A DNA stretch of 62,903 nt from an uncultured Rhodospirillaceae bacterium (GCA_945952105.1 CAMFGZ010000027.1:1-62903), one strand, 5' to 3'. Shown: positions 43,259-52,046, numbered from the stretch's first letter. Made by a program: numbers and translations. Notes: generated by a model from the sequence alone, not told the origin.

Positions 43259-43882
43259 TTATCTGCGCCAGGCCGACAAGATGGCGGCCGCCTTGGCTCG
43301 CACCGTCGCTGCATCGTCACCCGGCTTGTAGAGCGACGAGCCGAGACCGAAGCCCGCGGCGCCGGCCGCTCGCCAGGCGGCCATATTGTGGGCGCCGACG
43401 CCGCCCACCGGGATCAGCGACGTGCCTTTCGGCAACACGGCCAGCAACGCCTTCACGACGGCAGGCGAAGCGATTTCGGCGGGAAAGAGTTTTAGCCCAT
43501 GAGCCCCGGCCTTCAGGGCCGCGAAGGCTTCGGTGGGCGTCAGGATGCCGGGCAGGCTCAACATGCCGAGCCGCACCGTCTCCTCGACGACCTCGCGATC
43601 GAAGTTCGGCGCGACGATGAGTTCGCCGCCGGCCGACGCGACGTCGCGCGCTTCGGCGGCCGTCAGCACCGTGCCGGCGCCGATCACCGCGTCGGGGAAG
43701 CGCTTGCGCAGCGCCGCGATACTGTCGAGTGGCTGCGACGAGTTGAGCGGCACTTCGATCAGGCGGAAACCCGCTTCCACGAGCACGTCGCCGATCGCCG
43801 GCGCTTCCTGGGGCTTCAGCCCGCGCAGGATGGCGACGAGCGGCAGCTCTTGCATCGCCGCCCTGAACTTGTCGACAGTCAT
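43259..43882 (-). CDS. dgoA: 2-dehydro-3-deoxy-6-phosphogalactonate aldolase
   Basis: This 207-residue class I aldolase of the KDPG/KHG family has LVAILRGLKPQEA, the catalytic Glu in FRLIEVPLNSSQP, GAGTVLTAAEA and the Schiff-base Lys in AHGLKLFPAE. IPVGGVG and the NMAAWRAAGAAGFGLGSSLY end fit the KDPGal rather than KDPG branch. It cleaves KDPGal to pyruvate and glyceraldehyde-3-phosphate. It lies 10 bases after the kinase gene in a dgoK-dgoA-dgoD order. Confidence 0.92.
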   Translation of the reverse strand: MTVDKFRAAMQELPLVAILRGLKPQEAPAIGDVLVEAGFRLIEVPLNSSQPLDSIAALRKRFPDAVIGAGTVLTAAEARDVASAGGELIVAPNFDREVVEETVRLGMLSLPGILTPTEAFAALKAGAHGLKLFPAEIASPAVVKALLAVLPKGTSLIPVGGVGAHNMAAWRAAGAAGFGLGSSLYKPGDDAATVRAKAAAILSAWRR

Positions 43883-43892
43883 TGGTGGACGG

Positions 43893-44765
43893 TCATTGCT
43901 GGATGGCCCTCACCCCGGCCCATGTCGCTTCCGCGCCGAAGCAGCGCACACGCACGCCTCTTTGCTCAAGCGCCAGAGCATAGCGTACGGTGAGCGCGGG
44001 TGCGCCGATGGCGATCACTTCGCGGCCCGCCGGCAGATCCTGCCCGCGCAGTTCCTCGCCGATCAGCAGGCCGGAGAGGTAGCTCGTCGACTGCGGCGGC
44101 GACAGACGGCCAAACAGAGCGAGTGCCCGCGCGCCGAAGGCATTGTGCAACAGGCCCTCGCCTTCACCGGCCCGCGCCACACCGCGCAGGAACATCGCCT
44201 CGTCGAGGGGAGCCTCAGCGTCGAGGGTGCGCGCCAGGATCGAATGCTGGCTGAGCAGCCCGTAGAACTCGCCCGTCATGTAGGTGCGGAAGCCCGTGAC
44301 CCGGCCACCGCGCACCGTCGCCCATTTGCTGTGCGTGCCCGGCAGGACGAACAGCCCGTCGGTGAGACCCGCCAGCCGCATCGCACCGAAGATCTGCACT
44401 TCCTCGCCGCGCATCACGTCGGGCACCTCGCCCTGCTCGTCGCTGAGGCCGGGCACGAGAGCGATCCGGCCCGGCTCAATCCAGTGCAGATGCCGCTGCA
44501 GTTCCTCAGGGCCCGCGGGACAGGCGACATACGGCGCCTCGACCCAGCCCTGGCGGCTGCCGGCCATGCCGGAGATCAGGCAGACGCTGTCCGCCGGTTT
44601 CATCCAGTCGGAGAACAGCGACGCGAATACGCCGGCGAAATCGCCGTTCGGGACGTTGAGGATGCCGAGCGGCGCACTCTTCTCTTCCAGCACGTTGCCC
44701 GCCGCATCGAGACGGGCGCCACGCAGCGAACTCGTGCCCCAGTCGACGGCGATCAGGTGCGACAT
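43893..44765 (-). CDS. dgoK: 2-dehydro-3-deoxygalactonokinase
   Basis: This 290-residue kinase belongs to the DgoK branch of the ASKHA superfamily. It begins LIAVDWGTSSLRGARLD (phosphate 1 loop), has VCLISGMAGSRQGWVEAPYV, MRGEEVQIFGA and FVLPGTHSKWATV. It phosphorylates 2-dehydro-3-deoxygalactonate with ATP, feeding the aldolase encoded next. Its start lies 13 bases inside the end of the upstream alpha/beta hydrolase gene, so these are probably in one operon. ATG 44765 gives the expected N-terminus. Confidence 0.92.
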   Translation of the reverse strand: MSHLIAVDWGTSSLRGARLDAAGNVLEEKSAPLGILNVPNGDFAGVFASLFSDWMKPADSVCLISGMAGSRQGWVEAPYVACPAGPEELQRHLHWIEPGRIALVPGLSDEQGEVPDVMRGEEVQIFGAMRLAGLTDGLFVLPGTHSKWATVRGGRVTGFRTYMTGEFYGLLSQHSILARTLDAEAPLDEAMFLRGVARAGEGEGLLHNAFGARALALFGRLSPPQSTSYLSGLLIGEELRGQDLPAGREVIAIGAPALTVRYALALEQRGVRVRCFGAEATWAGVRAIQQ

Positions 44766-45646
44766 GGTTTCGGTCCCAGCTCCTCGGCGGTAGTCGCGAA
44801 CACCTCGTCCGCCGAACCGACCGCCAAGAAGTGGCCTGCGCCTTCGACAGAGTGCCAAACGGCGCCCGGCATCCGATCAGCGACGGTCTGGTTGATGAAG
44901 GCCGGGACAAGCCGGTCGTCCGTGCCTTGCCACAGGTGGACCTTCCGTTCGATTGCCCTCACGTCGAAGGCCCAGCGCCGATAGAGGAGTTCGCTGTCGC
45001 GAACGAGACCGCCGCTGCCTTGAGCGAAGCATTCGGCGGACATCTCGCGGAAAACCGCTTCGACATCCGGTCGAAGCAGGATTTGGCGATCATGGTCGTT
45101 CACGGCCTTTCGCACTTGCTCGACGAAGCTCGCACGGAAGTATCTGGCCGTCACACCAAGGCTGGCATACATCAGCCGAAAGGCCGGTGCGAAGCGCAGT
45201 GCCAGGAACCCGCCCAGCGCATCCACCGTGGAAAGGTGATCGGCAGCCCAATTGTCGCCGAAGGCGCCGTAGCTGCCGCCCGCGATACTGCCGACATGGC
45301 GTAGCCGAAGTGGATCGATATAGGCCGCCGCCGCAAGCGCCCAAGGTCCCCCCTCCGACCATCCCGTTACGCCGAACTCGCGATATCCCAAAGCATCGGC
45401 GATCGCCGTAAGGTCGTCGGCCCAGCCTGCGTAGGTACGCAGCCTCTGGGGCGTTGACCGTCCGATGCCCGGCCTGTCAACGCATATCAGCCGCAACCGG
45501 TTCTTCGCTGCCGCCTTCGCAAAGAGGCGCGCCTCGAACCGGGAACTGGGTCCGCCATGGTTGTGGAGAACCAGCGGCCCTTGCGGATCGCCGACCTCGA
45601 GATAGCTGAGAGTCCGGCCGTCGCGGGTTGCGATCGTACTCGTCAT
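44753..45646 (-). CDS. Alpha/beta hydrolase
   Basis: This 297-residue hydrolase has NHGGPSSRFEARLF (oxyanion region), nucleophile elbow GWSEGGPWAL, acid in WQGTDDRLVPA and base in GAGHFLAVG. It has the length and cap layout of epoxide-hydrolase or esterase relatives. Because its 3' end overlaps dgoK, it is likely in the galactonate operon, where a sugar lactone could be the substrate; that is a context guess only. Confidence 0.88.
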   Translation of the reverse strand: MTSTIATRDGRTLSYLEVGDPQGPLVLHNHGGPSSRFEARLFAKAAAKNRLRLICVDRPGIGRSTPQRLRTYAGWADDLTAIADALGYREFGVTGWSEGGPWALAAAAYIDPLRLRHVGSIAGGSYGAFGDNWAADHLSTVDALGGFLALRFAPAFRLMYASLGVTARYFRASFVEQVRKAVNDHDRQILLRPDVEAVFREMSAECFAQGSGGLVRDSELLYRRWAFDVRAIERKVHLWQGTDDRLVPAFINQTVADRMPGAVWHSVEGAGHFLAVGSADEVFATTAEELGPKPCRT

Positions 45647-45683
45647 GGAGGGGAGAGTCTTTTCTCCGTGCTCGCCTCCAGGC

Positions 45684-46853
45684 CTAGTCCCGGCAGCACC
45701 ACTCGAGCATGCGCTTCATGAACTCCTCGCCGGCATCGATCTGGGAGGCGAGGATGAATTCGTTGGGTTGGTGGGCCTGGGCAATGTCGCCGGGGCCGCA
45801 CACGACCGTGGGCACGCCCAGCACCTTGCGGAAGATGCCGGCCTCGGTGGCATAGACCACCGCGCCGACCGTGTTGGAGCCGGACCAGCTTCCCGCCAGC
45901 ACCTTGGCGTCGTCGTTGCCTTCGGGCGAGAAGGCGGGCGTCGAGGAGCGCAGCTCGGTCTCGATGGCGGCTGCCGGGTGCTTGGCCTTCATCTTGGGCA
46001 GCAGCTCTTCCTTCAGCCACTTCTTGGCGCGCTCGCCCAGCTCGTCCATCGGCCGGGTCGGCAGCTCGCGATAGCCCCAGAGGACCTCGCATTCGCGGGC
46101 GAGGATGTTGCCTGCGGTGCCGCCGATGATCGTGCCGACGTTGAAGGTCGCGGCGGCCGGCATGAACTCGCTGTCCTTGGGCGCGGCGGCCTCGAGCTCC
46201 TCCTGCACCGTGTTGAGGTAGTGCACGAACTCACCGGCGAAGTGGATCGCGCTGACGCCGAGATGGGTCATCGAGGAATGCGCCTCGAAGCCGGTGAACT
46301 TGGTGACGTAGCTCTGGCTGCCCTTGTGGGCATGCACGACCGTCATCATGGTCGGCTCGCCGATGATGATGACGCGGGGCTTCGGTACTTCGCTCGCCAT
46401 GCGCGCGGCCAGCGAATGCGCCCCGAAGCAGCCGATCTCCTCGTCGTAGGACAGCGCGAAGTGGATCGGCTTCCTGAGCGGCGCTTTCAGGAACTCCGGC
46501 AGCATGGCGAGGCCGATGGCGTAGAACGCCTTCATGTCGCAGGTGCCTCGACCGTAATACTTGCCGTCCTTGAGCGTGAGCGTCCACGGGTCGGTGACCC
46601 AGGGCTGGCCGTCGACCGGCACGACGTCGGTATGCCCCGACAGGACGACACCGCCCGGCACGTTCGGACCGATGGTGGCGAAGAGATTGGCCTTCGAGCC
46701 GTCCTCGTTGGGCACCAGCTTCGACTCGATGCCGTGGCCCTTCAGGTAGCCCTGCACATACTCGATCAGGGCGAGGTTGGAATGGCGCGAGGTGGTGTCG
46801 AACGCCACGAGCTTGCGCAGCATTTCGACGGAACTGACGATCTCTCCGGCCAT
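45684..46853 (-). CDS. argE: Acetylornithine deacetylase (M20 family)
   Basis: This 389-residue metallohydrolase has the M20 zinc pattern: SGHTDVVPVDGQPW (His and the Asp two residues on), GRGTCDMKAFYA (bridging Asp), SYDEEIGCFG (catalytic Glu-Glu) and a C-terminal GDIAQAHQPNEF His. DTTSRHSNLALIEYV at the start fits the ArgE branch. It hydrolyses N-acetylornithine to ornithine and acetate in arginine synthesis. A broader N-acyl amino acid deacylase role is possible. It lies between the galactonate cluster and folE. Confidence 0.87.
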   Translation of the reverse strand: MAGEIVSSVEMLRKLVAFDTTSRHSNLALIEYVQGYLKGHGIESKLVPNEDGSKANLFATIGPNVPGGVVLSGHTDVVPVDGQPWVTDPWTLTLKDGKYYGRGTCDMKAFYAIGLAMLPEFLKAPLRKPIHFALSYDEEIGCFGAHSLAARMASEVPKPRVIIIGEPTMMTVVHAHKGSQSYVTKFTGFEAHSSMTHLGVSAIHFAGEFVHYLNTVQEELEAAAPKDSEFMPAAATFNVGTIIGGTAGNILARECEVLWGYRELPTRPMDELGERAKKWLKEELLPKMKAKHPAAAIETELRSSTPAFSPEGNDDAKVLAGSWSGSNTVGAVVYATEAGIFRKVLGVPTVVCGPGDIAQAHQPNEFILASQIDAGEEFMKRMLEWCCRD

Positions 46854-46912
46854 GATGTCCCTGTCTTGTCTCGATGCGCCTCACCAGAGGCGCGTTGCGT
46901 TTGGATGGACGT

Positions 46913-47539
46913 CTAGATGGAAGTCCGGCCGATCATGGACAGGAATTCGCGCCGTGTCTCGCCATTGTCGCGGAAGGCGCCCAGCATGCGGCTGGTCACC
47001 ATGGTGACGTCGGACTTGTGGACGCCGCGCGTGGTCATGCACTGGTGCGCCGCCTCGATGACGACCGCCACGCCGCGCGGCTGCAGCACTTCCTGCAGGG
47101 TGTTGGCGATCTGCGCCGTCAGCTTCTCCTGGATCTGGAGCCGCAGCGCATAGGCATCCACCACCCGGGCGAGCTTGCTGATGCCGACAACGCGCTTGTC
47201 CGGCAGGTAGCCGACATGAACCTTGCCGATGATCGGCACCATGTGATGCTCGCAATGCGACTCCAGCCGGATGTCGCGCAGCGCCACGACCTCGTCGTAG
47301 CCCTCGACCTCCTCGAAGGTCCTCTGCAGCATGTCCCGCGGGTCCTGGTCGTAGCCCGAGAAGAATTCCTCGTACGACCGCACGACGCGATCGGGCGTGC
47401 CGGCCAGGCCCTCGCGGCCGGGATCGTCGCCCGCCCAGCGGATCAGCGTGCGCACGGCGGCCTCGGCCTCCTCCCGGGACGGGCGGGGAAGGCCGGTCGT
47501 GCGCGACAGGCCATTCCCCGGCTTCACCATCTTGTTCAT
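46913..47539 (-). CDS. folE: GTP cyclohydrolase I
   Basis: This 208-residue enzyme has the zinc and catalytic residues of type IA: ESHCEHHMVPIIGKVHVGYLP, RLQIQEKLTAQIA and CMTTRGVHK (second zinc Cys). It converts GTP to 7,8-dihydroneopterin triphosphate, the first step of folate and queuosine-type pathways. AAGGAGA lies upstream of the ATG. The product pathway genes are not in the window. It is encoded 22 bases downstream of apaG on the same strand. Confidence 0.96.
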   Translation of the reverse strand: MNKMVKPGNGLSRTTGLPRPSREEAEAAVRTLIRWAGDDPGREGLAGTPDRVVRSYEEFFSGYDQDPRDMLQRTFEEVEGYDEVVALRDIRLESHCEHHMVPIIGKVHVGYLPDKRVVGISKLARVVDAYALRLQIQEKLTAQIANTLQEVLQPRGVAVVIEAAHQCMTTRGVHKSDVTMVTSRMLGAFRDNGETRREFLSMIGRTSI

Positions 47540-47561
47540 CGTCGTTCTCCTTGGTCCGCGC

Positions 47562-47954
47562 CTAGTTGAGGCTGCGCGGCGTAGTCGGTGTATCCAGCGA
47601 GAAGGTCGGTATCTCGATGTCGAATTTCGCGCCCGTCTCGTCCACCATCTGATACGTGCCGCCCATGATTCCGGACGGCGTGGAGAGCGGCGTGCCGGAC
47701 GTATACTCGAACGTCTCGCCGGGACGCAGAAGCGGCGTCTTGCCGACGACACCCGGACCCTTGACCTCCTGCAGCCGGCCGAGCCCGTCGGTGATCTTCC
47801 AATGACGGCTGCGCAACTGCACGGCGACATCGCCGTGGTTCTCGATGCGCACCGTGTATGACCAGACATATTGCGACTTCGCCGGCTCGGACTGGTCGGG
47901 AAGGTATTGCGGTGCGACCGTCACCAGAATGGCACGGGTTGTGGCTTTGTACAT
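47562..47954 (-). CDS. apaG: ApaG protein
   Basis: This 130-residue protein is a single ApaG domain, an immunoglobulin-like beta sandwich. Typical segments are YVWSYTVRIENHG, VQLRSRHWKITDGLGRLQEVKGPGVVG and LRPGETFEYTSGTPL, then GIMGGTYQM. ApaG is linked to divalent metal and Ap4A effects in enterobacteria; the molecular role is not settled. It sits next to folE and close to a cation efflux gene, with metZ nearby, a neighbourhood often seen in alphaproteobacteria. Confidence 0.95.
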   Translation of the reverse strand: MYKATTRAILVTVAPQYLPDQSEPAKSQYVWSYTVRIENHGDVAVQLRSRHWKITDGLGRLQEVKGPGVVGKTPLLRPGETFEYTSGTPLSTPSGIMGGTYQMVDETGAKFDIEIPTFSLDTPTTPRSLN

Positions 47955-48015
47955 GCTCGGGCGACTTCCTTCAGGCCTCTGACATGGGAGTTTCGGCCCA
48001 AAAGGTCAAATGCGT

Positions 48016-48939
48016 CTACAGCCACTTGGGATCGGCGGTGAAGTCGATGGTGAGCCAGCGATGCGGCCCCTCACCGCCGATCGCCTCGGCAATTTCGCGA
48101 CGCAGGGCGTCCGCCTCGCCGACGCTGTCGATCGGCGATTCCGGGGGCACGGCGACATGGATCTCGATGAACTGGGCGCGACCGACCTTCGCCACGTAGC
48201 TTGTGTAGGTCTTGAAGCCGTGCCGCGCGATCACCCCGTCCATCACCTCGCGGACGCGCGCATCGAGATCGGGCGGCGTGATCAGCAGGATTTCCTGCAG
48301 TGCCTTGCGCACGGTCCGGATCGGCACGAAGACGAGGATGAGCGAAAGCACCGCAAGGATGAGCGGATCGGCATAGGGCGTGAGATGGGCGTAACGCGTG
48401 TCTTCGAGGGCCCACGCGACCGCGAACGCCAGCAGCAGCGCCGAGGTGATCGCGGCGGACATCAGCCAGCTCTGCACGTCGAGGCGCACGAAGTCCGACC
48501 CAATCCGGCGATTGCGGTGCCGGGCATAGAAGAACATGCCGAACGCCACGACGCCGACGGCGGCGGCATAGGCCATCGCCCAGTCGAAATCGAGCCGGCG
48601 CCCGCCATCGAGAAAACTGCCCGAGGCATTCAGGAAGGCATAGAAGCAGAGCAGCATCAGCGTGCCGCCGTTGAAGGCCAGCACCATGGGCTCGATATGC
48701 CAGTAGCCGAACTGGAAGCGCCGGTTCTCGGTGACGCGCGTGACCAAGCGCGAAACGAACAGCGCGAGACCCGACATGGCGGCGTCGATTGCCGAGAAAA
48801 CGCCGTCGAAGACGATCGACATCGACCCCGACAGCAGGCCGAACACGACGCCGACCAAAGCCACCCCTATGGTGACGGCGATGGAGAGTTTCAGGAGTCT
48901 CTGTTCGGCAGTCGCGGTCGGCATGCGGAGACTAAACAT
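48016..48939 (-). CDS. Cation diffusion facilitator family transporter
   Basis: This 307-residue membrane protein has about six helices. The TM2 metal site is DGVFSAIDAAMSG and the TM5 site DVQSWLMSAAIT, each with an Asp where CDF transporters bind metal. The C-terminal 90 residues form a cytoplasmic domain (RAQFIEIHVAVP). It should export Zn(II), Fe(II), Co(II) or Mn(II) by proton antiport. Two adjacent ATGs exist; the second (48939) has better spacing to GAGGAG. Neighbouring apaG supports a metal theme weakly. Confidence 0.87.
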   Translation of the reverse strand: MFSLRMPTATAEQRLLKLSIAVTIGVALVGVVFGLLSGSMSIVFDGVFSAIDAAMSGLALFVSRLVTRVTENRRFQFGYWHIEPMVLAFNGGTLMLLCFYAFLNASGSFLDGGRRLDFDWAMAYAAAVGVVAFGMFFYARHRNRRIGSDFVRLDVQSWLMSAAITSALLLAFAVAWALEDTRYAHLTPYADPLILAVLSLILVFVPIRTVRKALQEILLITPPDLDARVREVMDGVIARHGFKTYTSYVAKVGRAQFIEIHVAVPPESPIDSVGEADALRREIAEAIGGEGPHRWLTIDFTADPKWL

Positions 48940-48945
48940 CATGCT

Positions 48946-49045
48946 CCTCGCCCCCGCTAGGGGAGAGGTCGGGTCAAGGGGTTACACGATGCGCTTCTTG
49001 CGTCGCCCCTCGCCCTGGCCTCTTCCCCCGAACGGGGGAGAGAAA
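48946..49045. repeat. Inverted-repeat-rich spacer between thioesterase and CDF genes
   Basis: The spacer holds small GC hairpins: CCCC-GCTA-GGGG near 48953 and TCCCCC-GAAC-GGGGGA at 49024-49039, separated by a CGCTTCTTGCGTCGCCCCTC stretch. It resembles the CCCCGCTAGGGGAGAGG type of dispersed intergenic element. No gene or clear terminator is seen. Confidence 0.35.
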
Positions 49046-49053
49046 CATGGCGA

Positions 49054-49527
49054 TCAGATCGGAAAGATCAGGCAGGTGGTCGTGCCATGGGCCAGCAGCT
49101 TGCCCGCGGCGTCGGTGATCCGCCCTTCCGAGGTGGCGATGCGCGAGCCGACGTTGATGACCTTGCCCTCGGCGCGGACGGGGCCGGTCCTGTCGGTCAT
49201 GGCACGCACGTAGTTCACCTTGATCTCGACCGTCGTGTAGCCGGTGCCGGCCTTGAGCTTCGTGTGAATGCAGCATCCCATCACCGAGTCGAGCAACGTG
49301 GCCGCCACGCCGCCATGGACCGAGCCCAGCGGATTGTAATGGTCGAACACCGGCGTGTAGCCGAAGACGACACGCCCCTCCTCGACCTCCATCAGGCTGA
49401 AGCCGAGGGCCCTGGTGATCGGCGGCGCCGGGTAGCGGCCCGTCAGCAGGCCCTTGAACAGGTCCAGCCCGTCCAGCGTGCGCGCCACCTCGATCGGCAC
49501 CACGCCAAATCCCGCCTCTCCAGCCAT
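49054..49527 (-). CDS. PaaI-type hotdog thioesterase
   Basis: This 157-residue hotdog-fold protein has FDHYNPLGSVHGGVAATLLDSVMG, with the catalytic HGG-x5-D pattern, followed by YTTVEIKVNYVRAM. It hydrolyses an acyl- or aryl-CoA thioester. CGGAGAC lies before ATG 49527. It is divergent from a MarR-family regulator gene across 78 bases, which is the normal arrangement for a MarR-controlled gene. Confidence 0.92.
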   Translation of the reverse strand: MAGEAGFGVVPIEVARTLDGLDLFKGLLTGRYPAPPITRALGFSLMEVEEGRVVFGYTPVFDHYNPLGSVHGGVAATLLDSVMGCCIHTKLKAGTGYTTVEIKVNYVRAMTDRTGPVRAEGKVINVGSRIATSEGRITDAAGKLLAHGTTTCLIFPI

Positions 49528-49549
49528 GTCCGTCTCCGTCCGACTTTGA

Positions 49550-49561
49550 GTGCATATACAC
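49550..49561. promoter_or_regulatory. Candidate MarR operator in the divergent region
   Basis: GTGCATATACAC is an imperfect palindrome (five of six pairs) in the 78-base gap between the thioesterase and MarR genes. It is AT-richer than its surroundings. Its position and TATA core fit a MarR-type half-site pair overlapping a promoter. Confidence 0.4.
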
Positions 49562-49605
49562 ATTAAGGCTTTGCGGGCGCAAGAAGCGGCGATAATCTCG
49601 GTTCC

Positions 49606-50055
49606 ATGACGGTCGCCACGCCCCCGCCCCGCCTGTCGCCCGCCGAGTGCACCTGCTTTCGCGTGCGCAGCGCGGCCCGGCGCGTCACCCAGATCTACAG
49701 CCGGCACCTGGCGCCGACCGGCCTGCGCATCTCGCAGTTCTCGCTGCTGGGCTACGTGATCTCGCGCGGACCCGTCAGCATCACCGAACTGTCCGAACTG
49801 CTGGCCACGGATCGGACGACACTCACACGCAACCTGCGGCCTCTGCTGGCCTCGGGCGTGATCGAGCGCGCGACCGCGGGCGACAAGCGCCGGCACGAGC
49901 TGGTGGCGACGGTGGCGGGCCGCGCCCTATTCAAGCGCGCCCTGCCGCTGTGGGCCGAGGCCGAGCAGGAAGTGCGCGACGCCATGGGCGCGAAGCTCAC
50001 CGCCGACCTGCACGGTGCGCTCGACCGCTCGCTGGAGAAGCTGGCGCCGCTTTAG
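49606..50055 (+). CDS. MarR-family transcriptional regulator
   Basis: This 149-residue protein has a MarR winged helix: RISQFSLLGYVISRGPVSITELSELL and TDRTTLTRNLRPLLASGVIER, with wing residues GDKRRHELVAT. Helices at both ends dimerise. N-terminal CTCFRVRSAARRVTQIYSR is typical of a subgroup with a Cys near residue 15-17 that may sense oxidants; that point is inference. It probably controls itself and the divergent thioesterase gene. A terminator-like hairpin follows its stop. Confidence 0.93.
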   Translation: MTVATPPPRLSPAECTCFRVRSAARRVTQIYSRHLAPTGLRISQFSLLGYVISRGPVSITELSELLATDRTTLTRNLRPLLASGVIERATAGDKRRHELVATVAGRALFKRALPLWAEAEQEVRDAMGAKLTADLHGALDRSLEKLAPL

Positions 50056-50066
50056 GCGGTGAATGA

Positions 50067-50103
50067 ATTGAGGCCCGCTGCAGGGCACACCTCAATCTTT
50101 TTT
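50067..50103 (+). terminator. Probable intrinsic terminator after the MarR gene
   Basis: ATTGAGG (50067-50073) pairs with CCTCAAT (50090-50096), with an inner CCC/GGG pairing, followed by CTTTTTT. It lies 12 bases after the MarR stop on the plus strand. Confidence 0.55.
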
Positions 50104-50188
50104 GTCATCCTGAGCGCCGCGAAGGATCTCACGCACGCCACGCAGTCTTTGGCCGCCATGTAAGGTCCTTCGCGGCGCTCAGGGCGAC
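50103..50188. repeat. Palindromic intergenic repeat (REP-like)
   Basis: GTCATCCTGAGCGCCGCGAAGGATCT on the left mirrors AGGTCCTTCGCGGCGCTCAGGGCGAC on the right, read in two parts per arm. The two arms of about 26 bases flank a 34-base loop between the convergent MarR and tenA genes. The GTCATCCTGAGCG and CGCGAAGGATCT pattern is typical of dispersed palindromes in alphaproteobacteria. Confidence 0.65.
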
Positions 50189-50197
50189 CAATTGCTC

Positions 50198-50809
50198 CTA
50201 AACATTCGCGGCGAAAAAGCCGAGTTCGAGTTCCATGGCGCGGCGGTAGTTGGCGCGCACGGTCTCGCCATCCTCCGCATGCAGGTCGAGCAGCGCTTCG
50301 AGCTGGGCCGCCAGCGCCTCGAAGCCCGGATCGGCATAGGTCTTCACCCATTCCGAATAGAGCGGGGCGGCATTGTTGGCCGCCAGCGAGCGACCGAGGA
50401 AGGCGTAGAGACGCATGCACGGCGTCATGGCCGCGATCGTCTCGCCCAGATTGCCGCGCCGCGCCGTCTCCAGCAGGAAATCGACATAGGCGCGCGTCGC
50501 CTCGACCGGGGCGACTCCCGACAGGTCGACCTGCCAGCGGTCGGCGTAGCTCTTGTGCAGCTTCAGCTCCTGCAGGACGCCGGCGATCAGGCCGGCGAAA
50601 CCGTAAAGGTCCTCGCGAGACCGGGAGTTGGCGAGGCAGAACGCATAGGCTCTCGCGAAAGCCTCGAGGAAATAGGCGTCCTGCGCGACATAGCCCTTGA
50701 AGCACTGGACCGGCAACGAGCCGTCCCGCACCCCGCGCACGAAGCCGTGCGACAGGATGCGGTTGGCCAGGTCGGCGTTGGCCGCCCACAGATCGGCCGA
50801 GAGCGGCAC
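50198..50809 (-). CDS. tenA: TenA-family thiaminase II-like protein
   Basis: This 203-residue helical protein has LSHGFVRGVRDGSLP, FKGYVAQDAYFLEAFARAYAF and the catalytic cysteine in AAMTPCMRLYAFLG. C-terminal Glu residues lie in RAMELELGFF. It hydrolyses aminopyrimidine degradation products of thiamine for salvage. The start is best placed at GTG 50809, with GGAG eight bases upstream and MPLSADLWAAN as N-terminus; earlier starts overlap metZ. It follows metZ by 25 bases, so it should be under the same SAM-II control. Confidence 0.9.
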   Translation of the reverse strand: MPLSADLWAANADLANRILSHGFVRGVRDGSLPVQCFKGYVAQDAYFLEAFARAYAFCLANSRSREDLYGFAGLIAGVLQELKLHKSYADRWQVDLSGVAPVEATRAYVDFLLETARRGNLGETIAAMTPCMRLYAFLGRSLAANNAAPLYSEWVKTYADPGFEALAAQLEALLDLHAEDGETVRANYRRAMELELGFFAANV

Positions 50810-50834
50810 GCGTTCTACTCCAGTATCGTCAAAG

Positions 50835-52046
50835 TCAGCCGCCCAGCGCCTGGACGAGATCGCCGATGAGGTCCTCGGCATCCTCGAGGCCGACCGAGAG
50901 GCGCACGGTGCCGTCGGTGATGCCGAGCTTGGCGCGCTCCTCGGCGCCGATTCGCATATGCGTCGTGGTCGCCGGATGGGTGATCAGGCTCTTGGCGTCA
51001 CCGAGGTTGTTGGAGATGTCGACGATCTGCAACCGGTTCAGCGTCTCGAAGGCGGCCCACTTGCCGGCCTTGAGGTCGAACGTCACCACGCCGCCGAAGT
51101 CGGACATCTGCTTCGCGGCCAGTGCGTGCTGCGGGTGGTCGGGACGGCCCGGATAGAGCACGCGGCCAACGGCCGGATGCGCGGCCAGCGCGTCGGCAAC
51201 GCGGCGGGCATTGGCGCAATGACGCTCGACGCGCAGTCCGAGCGTCTCCAGGCCCTTCACCAGGACCCAGGCGTTGAACGGGCTGAGCGCCGGGCCGGTG
51301 TTGCGGATGATCGGCTGCAGCTTGTCGATGATGAACTCCTTCGAGCCCAGCACGGCGCCGCCCAGGGTGCGGCCCTGGCCGTCGATGTACTTGGTCGCGG
51401 AGTGGACGACGACGTCGGCGCCGAATTCGAGCGGGCGCTGCAGGATCGGCGTGGCGAAGGCGTTGTCGAGGACGACCTTGGCGCCGGCCTTGTGCGCGAG
51501 ATCGCACACCGCCCTGACGTCGACGATGTCGAGCATCGGGTTCGAGGGCGATTCGAACAGCACCGCCTGCGTCGGCTTGGAGAGCGCCTTCTCCCACTGC
51601 GCGAGATCGCCACCGTCGACCAGCTCGCTCTGGATGCCGTACTTCGGCAGCAACTCGGCCACGATGTAGTGGCAGGAGCCGAAGAGCTGGCGGGCCGCGA
51701 CGATGCGGTCGCCCGCCTTGAGCAGCGCCAGCAGCGCGAAGAACACCGCCGACATGCCGGTCGAGGTGGCGCGACAGGCCTCGGCGCCTTCGAGCGCCGC
51801 CAGCCGGTTCTCGAACATGGTGACGGTCGGATTGCCGAAGCGCGAATACTGGTAGTGGTTGCTCTCGCCCTTGAAGGTGGCCTCGGCCTCCTCGGCGCTC
51901 GAATAGGCGTAGCCCGAGGTCAGGAACAGCGCCTCCGACGTCTCGTCGAAATTGCTGCGCACCTGGCCTCCGCGCACGGCACGGGTCTGGGTGCGCCACT
52001 TCGAGGTATCGGCTTCGGCCTTCTTCTTCGGAATCGATCCGTCCAT
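50835..52046 (-). CDS. metZ: O-succinylhomoserine sulfhydrylase
   Basis: This 403-residue PLP enzyme belongs to the Cys/Met metabolism family. It has SRFGNPTVTMFENRLAALEG, SSTGM-like TSTGMSAVF, VVLDNAFATPILQRP and the PLP lysine in VVHSATKYIDGQGR. It makes homocysteine from O-succinylhomoserine and sulfide. AGGAGAAG lies upstream of ATG 52046. Its leader contains a SAM-II riboswitch and terminator, so expression should fall when S-adenosylmethionine is abundant. Confidence 0.95.
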   Translation of the reverse strand: MDGSIPKKKAEADTSKWRTQTRAVRGGQVRSNFDETSEALFLTSGYAYSSAEEAEATFKGESNHYQYSRFGNPTVTMFENRLAALEGAEACRATSTGMSAVFFALLALLKAGDRIVAARQLFGSCHYIVAELLPKYGIQSELVDGGDLAQWEKALSKPTQAVLFESPSNPMLDIVDVRAVCDLAHKAGAKVVLDNAFATPILQRPLEFGADVVVHSATKYIDGQGRTLGGAVLGSKEFIIDKLQPIIRNTGPALSPFNAWVLVKGLETLGLRVERHCANARRVADALAAHPAVGRVLYPGRPDHPQHALAAKQMSDFGGVVTFDLKAGKWAAFETLNRLQIVDISNNLGDAKSLITHPATTTHMRIGAEERAKLGITDGTVRLSVGLEDAEDLIGDLVQALGG

